Below are positions 23,301 through 33,718 of a DNA stretch of 64,000 bases, piece by piece. The DNA is from Annona cherimola (Eukaryota > Streptophyta > Magnoliopsida > Magnoliales > Annonaceae). Location of the stretch: the NCBI GenBank assembly GCA_030490835.1, contig CM059971.1, forward strand, positions 4,100,545 to 4,164,544, in the 5' to 3' direction. The notes beneath the pieces are model-generated. The model ran no database searches and had not been told where the DNA came from. It saw only the letters and a list, made by a program, of their open reading frames with translations. A program made the position numbers and the translations under genes. Positions within the stretch are counted from its first letter, which is position 1. Each line of letters begins with the position of its first letter.

Positions 23301-24047
23301 AACAGCAGCATGCAACTCAATTGTTATTAATCTGATAGCTGCAGCTGCAGCATTCTCAAGTTTTAGTTCTGATTTTTGACTCATATTTTTGGCTTTGATT
23401 CGTTTATTTTCTTGGTCTTCTTTATTGCCCAATACCATGTTTCTGGTACAACAATTTCATTGACTAGAAATGCCATGATCGGGTATGATTGCATGAAGCA
23501 GACCCTACTTTTTCATGTTAATAGGAACCTGTGGATTTCTGGTAATATCCATTGAGCTGTTGTATGCAATCACTCTTATTTTCTTTAATGACTTAATGAC
23601 TTTTTTTTCCCGAATTGTGATTTTATTGGCTATTGCAAATACAGTATTTTGATCGACATGTCTTGTTAATAACAATTTGGTGCTGTGGTCGGGTTCATTA
23701 CTGCAGTCATGTAGAGGAATATGTTGACCATGAAAAATTCGGTCACATTGCATGGGTTCGTTCTTTCATATTGGATGTGCTTTCATTTGGGTCTCTTGGC
23801 TGAAAATGTGCAGCTTTTGGTACTTCTTGTATTTATTAGCTGTAGCTATTAAAATACTGGCATGTGTTTCAGATAACAAGGCTTTTCTGGACTCTGTTAG
23901 CATGCTTAATCTCCTATATATTAGAATAGAATTATGTTTCAAATGGCTGTTTATCTTAAAAAGGACATTGAAAGAACTTACGATATCCCTTGTAAGTTGC
24001 AAGTTTGCTAAGCTAATTATCCTCTTGCATGCAGATGAGCTCATCGC
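20305..24047 (+). pseudogene. Aldolase unit A: exon 1, intron 1 and first codons of exon 2
   Basis: Exon 1 at 20305-20332 encodes MSAYCGKYH plus one base, as in plant cytosolic aldolases, and has a proper GT donor (20333). Intron 1 ends with TTGCATGCAG at 24034, and exon 2 continues G/AT GAG CTC ATC GCC (DELIA) only to about 24047. There the aldolase sequence stops and is replaced by the leader and coding sequence of LTO1. Intron 1 holds three copies of an intron repeat module and a hAT insertion (22197-22987). As an aldolase it is dead. As a 5' leader for LTO1 it may still work, since both splice sites look usable. Confidence 0.82.
22197..22987. mobile_element. hAT-type non-autonomous transposon in intron 1
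   Basis: 791 bp with ends TAGGGGTGCAACTTGG and (inverse) TAGGGGGGCAACTTGG. The flanking 8-bp duplication is GTTTCTAG / GTTTATAG (22189-22196, 22988-22995; one mismatch). Unit B has the uninterrupted site (TTTCTAGTAATATCC at about 26800), a natural empty site. Subterminal GGGTCGGGTTG words, AT-rich interior, no transposase. Confidence 0.93.
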
Positions 24048-24066
24048 CCCTGGTGATCTGTTTTGA
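24035..24066 (+). promoter_or_regulatory. End of predicted 19-codon upstream reading frame before LTO1
   Basis: If exon 1 (20305-20332) is joined to the acceptor at 24034, the frame reads MSAYCGKYHDELIAPGDLF and stops with TGA at 24064-24066. That is 18 bases before the LTO1 ATG at 24085. Such an upstream frame could limit LTO1 translation. The splice is inferred from sequence only. Confidence 0.5.
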
Positions 24067-24084
24067 TCTGCTTTTACTGGACGG

Positions 24085-24534
24085 ATGGAGTCATCGTCTC
24101 AGAGTCCTGGAAAGCTGGAAGACATCTTCGAATCCTCTCTCAATTTGGAAGAAATCCACTTCAATGAGGGATTTAGAGATGGTTATGAGGAAGGGCTGAT
24201 CTCAGGAAGGCAAGAAGGGAGAGAGGTAGGTGTTAAGGTGGGGTTCGAAGTTGGGGAGGAGCTGGGCTTCTACCGCGGTTGTCTCGACATTTGGAAGTCC
24301 ATCATCTGCATCCAACCTAGCACATCTTTCTCATCTAAGGTTCAGAAGAAGATGAAGCAGATGGAAGAGTTGCTTGATAAATACCCCATTTTGGATCCTG
24401 AAGACGAAAATATCCAAGAAATCATGGATGCTTTGAGGTCTAAATTCCGGGCGATATCGGCTACTCTCTCCATTAGATTGGAATACGATGGATATCTGAA
24501 GGAGTCGTCTAATTCTAAGGAGATGGGATTTTGA
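24085..24534 (+). CDS. LTO1: LTO1/ORAOV1-like protein (Yae1 N-terminal family)
   Basis: Intact 149-residue protein. In yeast, Lto1 with Yae1 is an adaptor that brings the ABC protein Rli1/ABCE1 to the cytosolic iron-sulfur assembly machinery, which loads its clusters. Visible here: an N-terminal DIFESSLNLEEIHFNEGF segment (about residues 13-30), then the family's deca-GX3 motif (GYEEGLISGRQEGREVG, residues 33-49, continuing through VGFEVGEELGFYRG). After it comes a C-terminal helical part with EELLDKYPILDPEDENIQE. The length is normal for plant LTO1 proteins. The protein ends in MGF. The family's targeting signal is usually a final aromatic residue after an acidic or small one, so the end fits only partly. 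The start is the first ATG in frame and precedes the conserved block. The coding region is uninterrupted, which suggests a retrocopy, but no poly-A tract or target duplication was found. It sits exactly behind aldolase intron 1 of unit A, and its own upstream region is only about 37 bases, so its transcription probably relies on the aldolase front. Confidence 0.9.
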   Translation: MESSSQSPGKLEDIFESSLNLEEIHFNEGFRDGYEEGLISGRQEGREVGVKVGFEVGEELGFYRGCLDIWKSIICIQPSTSFSSKVQKKMKQMEELLDKYPILDPEDENIQEIMDALRSKFRAISATLSIRLEYDGYLKESSNSKEMGF

Positions 24535-24686
24535 CTTTTGACGGAACTTTTCACTCCACCTCGCATTGTAATTTTTGTCAAAGCTATATGTTTTCTTCGA
24601 GTAGCACAGAGGTAGTTATAGATGTCTTCTCAGTGTACAATAGTATTGTAAAGAAATTCACTCAATGCGATGAGGGTTGTGAAGAA
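24535..24686 (+). other. Probable LTO1 3' UTR
   Basis: About 150 bases between the LTO1 stop and the point where aldolase unit B begins (GAAGAACTACCATG at 24687). No AATAAA is seen; TGTAAAGAAATT near 24650 is the only weak candidate. No A-tail. Confidence 0.5.
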
Positions 24687-27600
24687 CTACCATGGGCCTC
24701 GGGTGGGCCTAACAAGAAAACGGCCCTTTGGGAGACCCGATCTTCCCGTCAACAACACTTACGACGCAACCCTTCCTTTTTAACCCTTGCTTCCTTCGCT
24801 GCTACCCTCACACCTGCCTTCGCTTACTCTTCCCAAAGAAACCTAATCTTTCTTCTTTCCTAGCATCACCATGTCTGCCTACTGTGGAAAATACCACGGA
24901 ACTGTTTTGTTTTCTTCTTCATCTTTCATTTCCTTTTCCGGGTTTCGTTTTATACTGATTGGTTTTTCTCCTTGGGTTCTTAGATGTTTTTATCTCCTAT
25001 ATTGATGTTTCATCCATTTGGGTATGCAGAAAATACAATGAAGTATGGTTTTTGATGCCTGGGTCTTGCAGATCTCCTTGTAACATTTTCTTTTTCATTT
25101 TGTGTTATTATAACTTTTTTATTTTTTTTTAAAGAAATCGTTGCCCGAATAAGATAAAACTTTGATCTGTTTGTTCTAGTCTGTTATTAGTTATTTTCTT
25201 TTATATCCTGGTTCAACGTTTGGATTGGTGTGGTATTAGTAGTTTTTAAGCAATACCATGTAGTTGTTTCTGCTGCCGCGTGCTGTTTTTATTGTGAAAT
25301 AATCATTCTGCTGAAGCAGGTAATCGGGGGCTTAGTTTTTTTGCTTCTCTAGCAGGATCTCGATTTCTCTTACCTAAAATTCCTGTAGTTTTTTCTTGAA
25401 ATACCAATATGTCTTATTTCTTGATCTGAAGTTCTAAACTCTGCTAGCGTATATCTTGGTAGTTGCACCAAACTATAGGTTTCTTCCCTGGTTTAGTGGT
25501 TTTTGACTCATATTTATGGCTTTGATGGTTCTTTAATGTTTTTGTTTTATAGATCCCTGTCGCTGCCCGATGCCACGTTGCTAGTAGCGGTAATTGCATT
25601 GACCAGCAATGCTATGATTGAGCAAATAGCAAACCCTAGTTTTGCATGTTGATAGGAACCTTGGGTTTCTAGTATACCCACGGAGCTTGTTTCTGTGATT
25701 GCATTGGCATATATTATAGGGGAGTGGGTGCAAAAGCTGAATGCATATAAATAGTTCGAAGCTCACCCTAGCTTTTAATTGTATAGTTTTTTTTCAAATA
25801 TTTTCATTATTTCGCCCAATTATTACTATACATATTTTTGTCTGGGCAGAGATTACCTCTTTATGGTATTATGCTGTGATAATCCAAGTTTATACCCTTT
25901 GGAACTTTGCAGTCATAGCCTAAAACTAGTCTGTATCTAGAAAAAAAATTATAGTAAGTTTGCAAGTAATCCTGAATCTTGAAAGCATAAGGCTCAAAAT
26001 GGGGGTCTGATGGGATTTCAGGCCTTCAATTTTCTGAAAACTTTGTGGTCAAGTTAAATGTTTCAGTAACCATGTAGGAGTCTCCAGAGTCCTGTCACAT
26101 TTATAATGTTAAAATCTCAATTTAGTATGTTGACGATATTGTGAAGTGAATAAAATTTTGTTGGTTGGATTCTTAGACCTGGGGATTCTTTTTTCTTCTT
26201 CACAATAGTTTGATGGGCATCTCTGTGGGTCGGCAGCTGTATGGATAGTTTGTTAGAGTGGCTTTTTTCCATATTGCATTATGCCTGTTGGGCACTGGAG
26301 GGCCTCCTCTGCTTTTGCTTTGTCGATACACTTGCAGCAAAATTTGCTTCTGTGGGTTCAATTTTTTCTTAATTTTTAGGTATAGCAAAGATGCCCTTTG
26401 TGCCAACCACTGGGTAATGATGTAGTGTGACCCGCATGGCCTTAGTGTAATTTTTTAAAATTTTTGATGGATTTCCAAAGCTTTGCAACCATGCAATCAT
26501 TCACTGCTCATTCTAAAAAGTCATCCTTGGTTTTTGACTTTGGAAGTTTCTTGAATCACCCTGCATCTTGGGATTGGTATGTAGCAACAGCTGTATTTAT
26601 TTATTTAGAGGCAAAATTGTGTTTGTATGCCTGGAGGCTTAAGTTTTACTGGCTTCGATAATGCTTTGATACTTTTATTTTCTAGCTTCCTTTACTGCCT
26701 GATGCCATGTTGGTGGTAGCAGCAATTGCATTGACCAGCAATGCTATGATTGGGCAAATAGCAAACTCTAGTTTTGTATGTTGATAGAAACCTGTGAGTT
26801 TCTAGTAATATCCACAGAGCCGGTTTCTGCAATCACACTTCTGTTTCCTAGTAACTTTCTCATTGGGCACTCTTGCTTGAAACATTATTTAAAGTAGTAC
26901 ACATGATGCCTAGTGGTTGGTTATCTAGGCTGCCAAATAATTGGAACATATCTGGATATTTGCATTACAGAGTAGAGATCAAATGTTTTTCAGCTTCCAC
27001 AAAGTTTATTTGTGACGTTGAACAGATCTATAGCTGAAGGGTTAACAGCAGCATTACACAGTTGTTTTAAATCTGGTAGTTGCAGGCTGTAGCCATCCCA
27101 AGTTTTTCAACTCTTTTTCTTTTTGTTTTTTTTCCTCCCTCATATTTCTGGCTTTGGTAATGCTTCGACATGTTCATTTTCTAGCTCCCCTTTACTGCTC
27201 AACATCACATTGGTGGTAGCAGCAATTGCATTGACCTATGATTGGGCACATAGAAGGCCTAGTTTCACATGTTGATAGGAAGCCATGGGTTTCTAGTACT
27301 ACCTACATAGCTGGTTTCTGCGATCACACATCTTTTTGTTGGGATCTTATAGAATATGGGTGGTTTTGTTTTGTTTTGTTTTTTTTTTGGGATGTAAAAT
27401 GTGTTTAGGCATCTTAGTTGCACCATTGTTTAAAGGAGAGGACAGAATGCCTGTTGGACAGTCACCTTGATTGCCAAATAATTGGAATGTACGTAGATGT
27501 TGGCATTATGGAATAAGAGTTCTAAAGTTTTTGTACTTTGCAAGTCCATTTTGTGACTTTCGACAGATCTGTACCTCAAGGGTTAAAAGAAGCATGCAAC

Positions 27601-29470
27601 TCGGTCGTTATAAATTTGGTTGCTGCAGGCCCTGCAGTAGCTTCATTTCACTTTTGTGGTTTTGACTTATATTTCTGGCTTCGATGAGCTATGATAATTT
27701 TGTTTAGCTCCCCTTCACTGCCCAATGCCACGTTGCTGGTAGCAGGAATTGCATTGACCAGCAATGCTATGATTGGGCAAAAAGCAAACCCTAGTTTTGC
27801 ATGTTGATAGGAACCTGTGGATTTCTAGTAATATCCATGGAGCCGTTTTATGCAATAACACCTATTTTGGTTAATGGCCTAATGGCTTTTCCTCCCAAAT
27901 ATGAATTGATTGGCTGCTGCAAAAGCAATGGCGTCGATTGAAATTTCTGTTAATGAGAATTTGGAGCTGTGATTTAGTCTGTTACTGCATATCATGTAGA
28001 GGAATATGTTGACCATCAAAATTGGTTGACATTGTATGAGTTACTCTTTCATATTAAAACGCATTACATTAATGCTGAATCTACCCCAGACTCATGGATT
28101 TTATTTACTGAAGTATATGTTTTCATTTGGGTCACTTGGAATCCAGATTGAAAATGTGCAAGTTTTGGTTCTTCTAGCTTTGTATCACTAGATTCAGTTT
28201 TTAAAATACTGGAAACTGTATCATGTAAAAAGGCTTTTGTGGTCTGTGTTATCATGCTTAGTCTCCTATGTATGAATTAAGTTTCAAAATGGCTGGTGAC
28301 ATTGAGAAGATGGGTTCTGTTCCTTGGTATCTTGATTTTGAGATCTCCTATATGTTACAAGTTATGCTAAGCTAATCGTCCTTTTGCATGCAGATGAGCT
28401 GATTGCCTATTCTACCTACATTGGCACCCCTGGAAAGGGAATTCTTGCTGCTGACGAGTCCACTGGCACAATCGGCAAGCGCCTTGCTAGCAACAATATG
28501 AAAATGTTGAATCCAACCGCCAGGCCCTCTGGGAGCTTCTGTTTACCACCCCTGGCGCACTCCAGTACCTTAGCGGTGTGATCCTCTTTGAGGAGACTCT
28601 CTACCAGAAGACCGCTGCTGGCAAGCTCTTCGTTGATGCCCTCAAGGAAGGAGGTGTCCTGCCTGGTATTAAGGTGGACAAGGCTACCGTTGAGCTTGCT
28701 GGCACCAATGGTGAGACCACACCCACAGCCTTGATGGCCTTGCTCAGTGCTGCCAGAAGTATTACGAGGCTGGTGCTAGGTTTGCTAAGTGGAGGGCTGT
28801 CCTCAAGATTGGTCCCCACGAGCCATCCCAATTGTCCATTAATGAGAATGCCAATGAGCTGGCTCGCTATGCGATCCTCTGCCAGGAGAATGGCCTTGTT
28901 CCCATTGTTGAGCCAGAGATCCTGGTTGATGGTCCCCATGACATTGACCGCTGTGGTGATGTGACTGAGAGGGTGCTGGCTGCATGCTACAAGGCCCTGA
29001 ACGATCATCGTGTGCTGCTTGAGGGAACTCTGCTAAAGCATAATATGGTGACTCCTGGTTCTGATGAGCAGAAGGTGTTCCCTGAGGTTGTTGCCAAGTA
29101 CACTGTCCGTGCATTGCAAAGGACGATGCCGGCTGCTGTCCCTGCTGTGGTCTTCCTCTCTGGAGGGCAGAGTGAGGAGGAGGCAACACTGAATCTGAAC
29201 GCCATGAACCAATTTAAGGGAAAGAAGCCATGGTCTCTCTCCTTCTCGTTTGGCCGAGCATTGTTGTCCCCTTTTTCCTCATAGGAACCTCAGGTAGAGG
29301 GATGAGAATTGTTGTCCCCCTCGTTGAGATTAAGAAGCATTTGGAATAAGGCTCTGGAGGCTTTTGTGTGAGGCATTGAAGTCCCACACCAATCGGACTT
29401 TGGGACTTGGCGATTTCAAGCTTTGTTTTTTAAATCATTTTTGAGCATATTTTTTCTGGGTTTCCAGGTA
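24687..29470 (+). pseudogene. Cytosolic fructose-bisphosphate aldolase pseudogene (unit B)
   Basis: The front, exon 1 (24871-24898, MSAYCGKYH) and intron 1 are direct repeats of unit A. The exon 1 donor GT has become GA (24899). Exon 2 starts at 28394 after TGCAG and reads [20 protein letters not shown] through [13 protein letters not shown]. One base is then lost near 28495, shifting the frame until [13 protein letters not shown] is reached in another frame (28578). A second shift lies in the GETTTQ codons (about 28712-28725), the same as in unit C. The third part (28832 on) keeps VPIVEPEIL, the active-site lysine context LLEGTLLK, and ends SFSFGRAL. There a deletion joins the frame to the 3' UTR, removing the last 65 or so residues up to KDYKY. 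The UTR runs on to about 29470 and matches unit C. Confidence 0.93.
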
Positions 29471-31339
29471 AAAATGGCACTATTGTTTTTTCTGCTGTTC
29501 TGTTATCGCTAATGAAATTTCGGTTATTGGACATTGCTATTGATGAGTTTGCTCTTAATATATCTTCATTCATTCTTGGATGGCCCATTATTGAAACAGA
29601 ATTTTTATACTTTTCATGCGGCCTTGTTAATCCATTTTTTTTTGTCTTTTTTTGTTTTATGCTTTTGATCTGGTCTCGGAAATAGAGAACATGTTTGATG
29701 GATGTTAAGGAAAATCAATCGAGTATTTTCATTTTAAGTGGGAATTCCAACGTGTAATCAATGTTGTCAGAACCGAACCGGTGATTCAACCGGTAAAGAA
29801 ACTGGTCTGGTTCAAACTGGTTAGACCGGTTAATCAAACCGGTTCGTACCGATGACGTCAGCATGACATATTTATGATGTCATCATGATGAAACAGCTTC
29901 TATTCATAGTTACGTGGAATGGAGGCTGTATGTATTTTATTTTTAAAAAATTTATACGTGTGCATGTGATGAGCAACTCCACTCAGATTAAGAAACACGA
30001 AAGGAGATTTGCAAAGTAACCAAAGAACTGATTGAACATGATATCATTATTCCTTAATTTCTCATAAGATGCAAATTAACTAGAGTTGGACTTTATAAAC
30101 ATGATCATGTTATTCCTTAAACCAGGTTGGTTGTTACTGCAAATCGAACGCGATTTCAAACCATCTTTAGAAAATGTCCCATCAATTTCCTGGAATTTCA
30201 GGATAAACGAAACTTTGTCATACTACATTAAATCGATTTTAGAGATTAAATACTTGATTCAAGTGGGATTTAATTTTAAAATAAATGATTTTGTAAAAAA
30301 AGTTTATGTGATAAATGGAGCTACAAGAGCAGATCTAGCAATTAATGTGGGTTAAATGCAAAATTGACTTGGTAACCCAGGTGAAAAATGGAGACAAGAC
30401 AATATGCCAACTTCATCCCTCATTCCAAAAGGTTACTTAATAGGAAAAATTGGAAATTTATAAAGTACAATAAAACTCATTTGATATTATCAAAACTATG
30501 TATTCAACAACTTAAAAGATGGATATGACATGAAACCCATGACAGCAACCTCCTCATCCACAATATTTTTGTTTCCCGTAACCTAATATTTTGATAATTT
30601 TTAATGGGATAATCCCATAACACCACTTGTATTGCGGGCGCAATATGTATGACTGAAAACGTATATTCTTCAATCTTATTATTTTTAACTTTTTTCGGAA
30701 TTTGTGTGCTCTAACTAGATCTTCCATCAAATAAAATTTGTTAAAATTTTTAATTTACTTGGTATTTTTATTTTTAAAAAACTATAATAAATGTTAAACA
30801 AAATCAAAAAGTGTCCGAAATTTACAGGGTGTAAGGTTTGAATAGAGGCACACATTTATTAAAAATAGAAAAATTTTGAGCCGCCCATATGGGCTGTCAT
30901 ATGCTATCTTTGGCACAATTTTAATATGGAGCAAATTGCACGTGTAGCTACTGATTTTACTCCCAATGGCACTTATACGTAAGGACTTTTAAACATTAGA
31001 AATATACTCATTCCTTTTGCTTAATATTTTATTTCTAACAATACTATTAAGGATCCATTAAAAAGACTGTTAGACTCATATGAAATGACGAATATGCGCA
31101 AGCCTTAATAAAACTAAAAGTTGATTTGCTCAGAATTAAAAATTCACATGCAAATAATAAATGATCCTATAATTGTAAAAAGTAATAAAAATTCCGACTA
31201 TTAAATTATATTTAGGATTTTGACATATTCTTCATTTCACTTGAGGGCAAACAGTCACTTAAATGAATATCCAATGACATATAAATAAAATTTTAGGCAA
31301 AACAGTACATGTTACAACGCAACAGTGTGTGATTCATGA
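27200..31339. repeat. Inverted segmental duplication, right arm (aldolase unit B)
   Basis: Mirror partner of 5128-10040. It covers the last part of intron 1, exon 2, the 3' UTR and about 1.9 kb of downstream non-coding DNA. Between the arms lie about 17 kb, including unit A. The right end at about 31339 is where the fold-back element (hairpin 31353-31491) begins. Confidence 0.9.
29758..29870. mobile_element. CCGGTT-rich transposon fragment
   Basis: CAATGTTGTCAGAACCGAAC followed by repeated ACCGGTT words up to about 29850. Present only in this arm: unit C has about 0.65 kb of other sequence at the matching place. Related in inverse to 10955-11127. Confidence 0.55.
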
Positions 31340-31352
31340 ATAAATTGTTAAC

Positions 31353-31491
31353 CTAGGTGTATTTAACATGTGTATAAATTTTTATCATTTTTGGAGTATT
31401 TTAAATATTTATTTTTTATTTTTGATAAAAAATAAATATCTAAAATACTCCAAAAATGATAAAAATTTATACACATGTTAAATACACCTAG
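31353..31491. repeat. Near-perfect inverted repeat (hairpin), fold-back element core
   Basis: Arms of about 64 bases, CTAGGTGTATTTAACATGTG at the left mirrored by CACATGTTAAATACACCTAG at the right, with one mismatch noticed and a loop of only about 10 bases. The same family recurs as longer, looser copies at 36.77-37.13, 38.77-39.10 and 48.13-48.52 kb. A following block with GTGCACCCAGGAGTAGGGAG and GCTCCCGGG (to about 31580) is the usual outer part of this element. Confidence 0.88.
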
Positions 31492-31591
31492 ATAATGATG
31501 TTATAACAAAATTTTCAAAAAAAATAAAAAAAATAAGTATGTGCACCCAGGAGTAGGGAGCACTGTCTGCTCCCGGGTTCAACAAATCAGG

Positions 31592-32924
31592 CCCCTATAT
31601 ATACATATATCATATTGTGCAGAAGTTTTTATAGTTTATTCATAATATACTCACGACACTTTAACATTTAAATTTTAAAATTCCTGATATTAATAAATTT
31701 TAAAATTTACATCGTTATGTCATAAGACATGCCTCAAAGGATGTAATGATCCTAATTAATAATATAAATACAATAATAATTTCAAATAAATCGCAATATT
31801 TTAAGATATACAAAGACAGAGGATCAAGTGCCCATGTACGACATGCGGGTTTGCACCGAATGATAAGTGTATCAATGATGCCAAAAATTTCATATGTTAT
31901 ATAACAAATTATTAATAAATAGTCTTACGTTAGCACGTAATACATATGAATTAACTAGACATTATTGATTTAAAATAAAATTATTTAACAATTATAGCAT
32001 TATATAAGTCATAAATTGAAAAGTATTCGTACAAAAAGGATTAATTTTTATTCTTTCATATAAATTTATAATTTAAAATAGACTTAATTAAGCAAAATAT
32101 TTTTAATATTATACATTTATTAACCTGATTTCGAACTCAAACCCGATCGATTTCTATAGGGTTAAAATAGGATTGGTTAATATGTGAAAAATAAAGTTAA
32201 AGTAAAGTTGGATTAAGATTTTATAATGTGGGTTAGGGTTGTGTTTACCCCAATTCAAGTCAATTCGACCTGATTTATAACCCTAATTGCAACCCCCTCG
32301 ACTTTAGTACAAGATTGATGAATGAAACTTGAAGGATTGTGACAGTGGTGGCATGAGAAAAATTAAGGGGTGAAATGCCATGGGTATGTAAGAAATTTTT
32401 AAAAATGTTGTGGATATAAAAGGAATAATACCAAATGTTGTGGGTATACACGGAATTTTTCCATATCTGTTTATTAAAGTCCATGGACAAAATCATCATC
32501 CTCCCTCTAACTGACGATTGATAGGGTGGTTATGAGAGGAATTATGGGTGAAATGTTATAGGCATGTGAAAATTTTTTGAGTTGTTGTAAGTATAAAAAG
32601 AAAATTAGCTAAAAATTGTGGGCACGCGGGGAATTTTTTATTTTTTAAAATAAAAAATAAATATGTAAAAGAATTGTAAAATAGCAAAACTTAATATATA
32701 AATTAAATACAAATAGAAAAATAAGTTTATAAAGAAAAACTCAAAAAATGAAATAAAAGACGAATATTGTAACTTAAGTATAATATATATTGTATATAAC
32801 CACACATCTCTATATATTAAGGCTTCGCTTTTATATATATAACCGGGTTATATAGAAGCAATCTCATATAAATACCTTTATTTTTAAAATATAGATTATT
32901 AATTTAAAATTGAATTCATTCGTT
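31592..32924. other. Intergenic stretch with one hAT-like end
   Basis: 32110-32297 carries ACCTGATTT/GGGTTAGGG words and finishes in ATAACCCTAATTGCAACCCC, like the right end of the TAGGGGTGCAA hAT family. The left end was not found. The rest is AT-rich, with no gene. Confidence 0.4.
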
Positions 32925-33664
32925 GTATTTAACATTACTTGTTTATCCAGGGGACCAAGTCTCATCCAAATCAAATATGTGTCTGGCCACGTTTCCTTAA
33001 AAAAATGTATATTCATGTGTAAATTATGAAAAATACTTAGATCTATTGACATATGTATTGAATGTAATAATACTTTACAAAATCATTTATCCACATATTA
33101 GTGATATTTTAAATAGTTTAGATATTAAAAAAACTACTTTAAAATTAATATTTTAGTACCAAATCATTTTATTATGTTGATTCTACATATTTATGAATGG
33201 GAAACATACAATGAGATTAAAAAAAAAGATTTTTCAAGATACTATAAATAATGCTAAATGCAATGGATGAAGTTATTTTTCATCAACTATCAAGATTTTA
33301 AAAATGAAAAGGGTTATATAGTACCAAATCATTTTATTATGTTGATTCTACATATTTATGAATGGGAAACATACAATGAGATTAAAAAAAAAGATTTTTC
33401 AAGATACTATAAATAATGCTAAATGCAATGGATGAAGTTATTTTTCATCAACTATCAAGATTTTAAAAATGAAAAGGGTTATATAGAAAAAGGGTTTCGC
33501 ATATATATATATATATATGATTGGGATGAAAATTGGTATGGTAATAGAATACATTATTCTAAATACAATGGGTGAAGTAGATCATGATTTCATGATCATG
33601 TGGGGCCCATTTTGGGCCCACTGCACTGCTATTCCGGTGCAGTGACGCTGCACCGGAACAGAAC

Positions 33665-33670
<6 letters not shown>
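32925..33670. mobile_element. TIR-element remnant (GTGCAGT...GGGCCCAC family)
   Basis: The right side, at 33590-33655, has CATGATCATGTGGGGCCCAT and two GGTGCAG motifs. It is the inverse of the left end of the element at 60713. The body shares words with 14985-15430 and with 55.35-55.74 kb (inverse). The left end is unclear. Confidence 0.5.
33156..33485. repeat. 165-bp exact or near-exact tandem duplication
   Basis: The unit starting GTACCAAATCATTTTATTAT at 33156 repeats at 33321. I find no clear difference between the two, so the duplication is recent. It lies inside an old element. Confidence 0.9.

Positions 33671-33715
<45 letters not shown>
33665..33715. repeat. Compound (TA)n(GA)n microsatellite
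   Basis: About nine TA units pass directly into about fifteen GA units. It marks the left edge of the triplicated segment. Confidence 0.93.

Positions 33716-33718
<3 letters not shown>

Larger units (their letters stand above)
20985..27850 (+). repeat. Intron 1 repeat module, seven copies in units A and B
   Basis: A module of about 110-130 bp centred on GCAATTGCATTGACCAGCAA, then ATGCTATGATTGGGCAAA and TGTTGATAGGAACC. It occurs at about 20985-21110, 22085-22196, 23428-23560, 25560-25690, 26690-26820, 27190-27320 and 27720-27850. Two more inverse copies are in unit C. Around the last three copies in unit B the period is about 500-530 bp and flanking words (GCCAAATAATTGGAATGT) recur too, so the intron grew by internal tandem duplication before the gene units multiplied. 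Confidence 0.85.

Noticed and set aside
24085..24534. LTO1 as a processed copy with poly-A tail
   Set aside because: The frame has no intron, but no A-tract or target duplication was seen, so the mechanism is left open.
28601..29205. Minus-strand frames over aldolase unit B
   Set aside because: Antisense shadows of the aldolase pseudogene.
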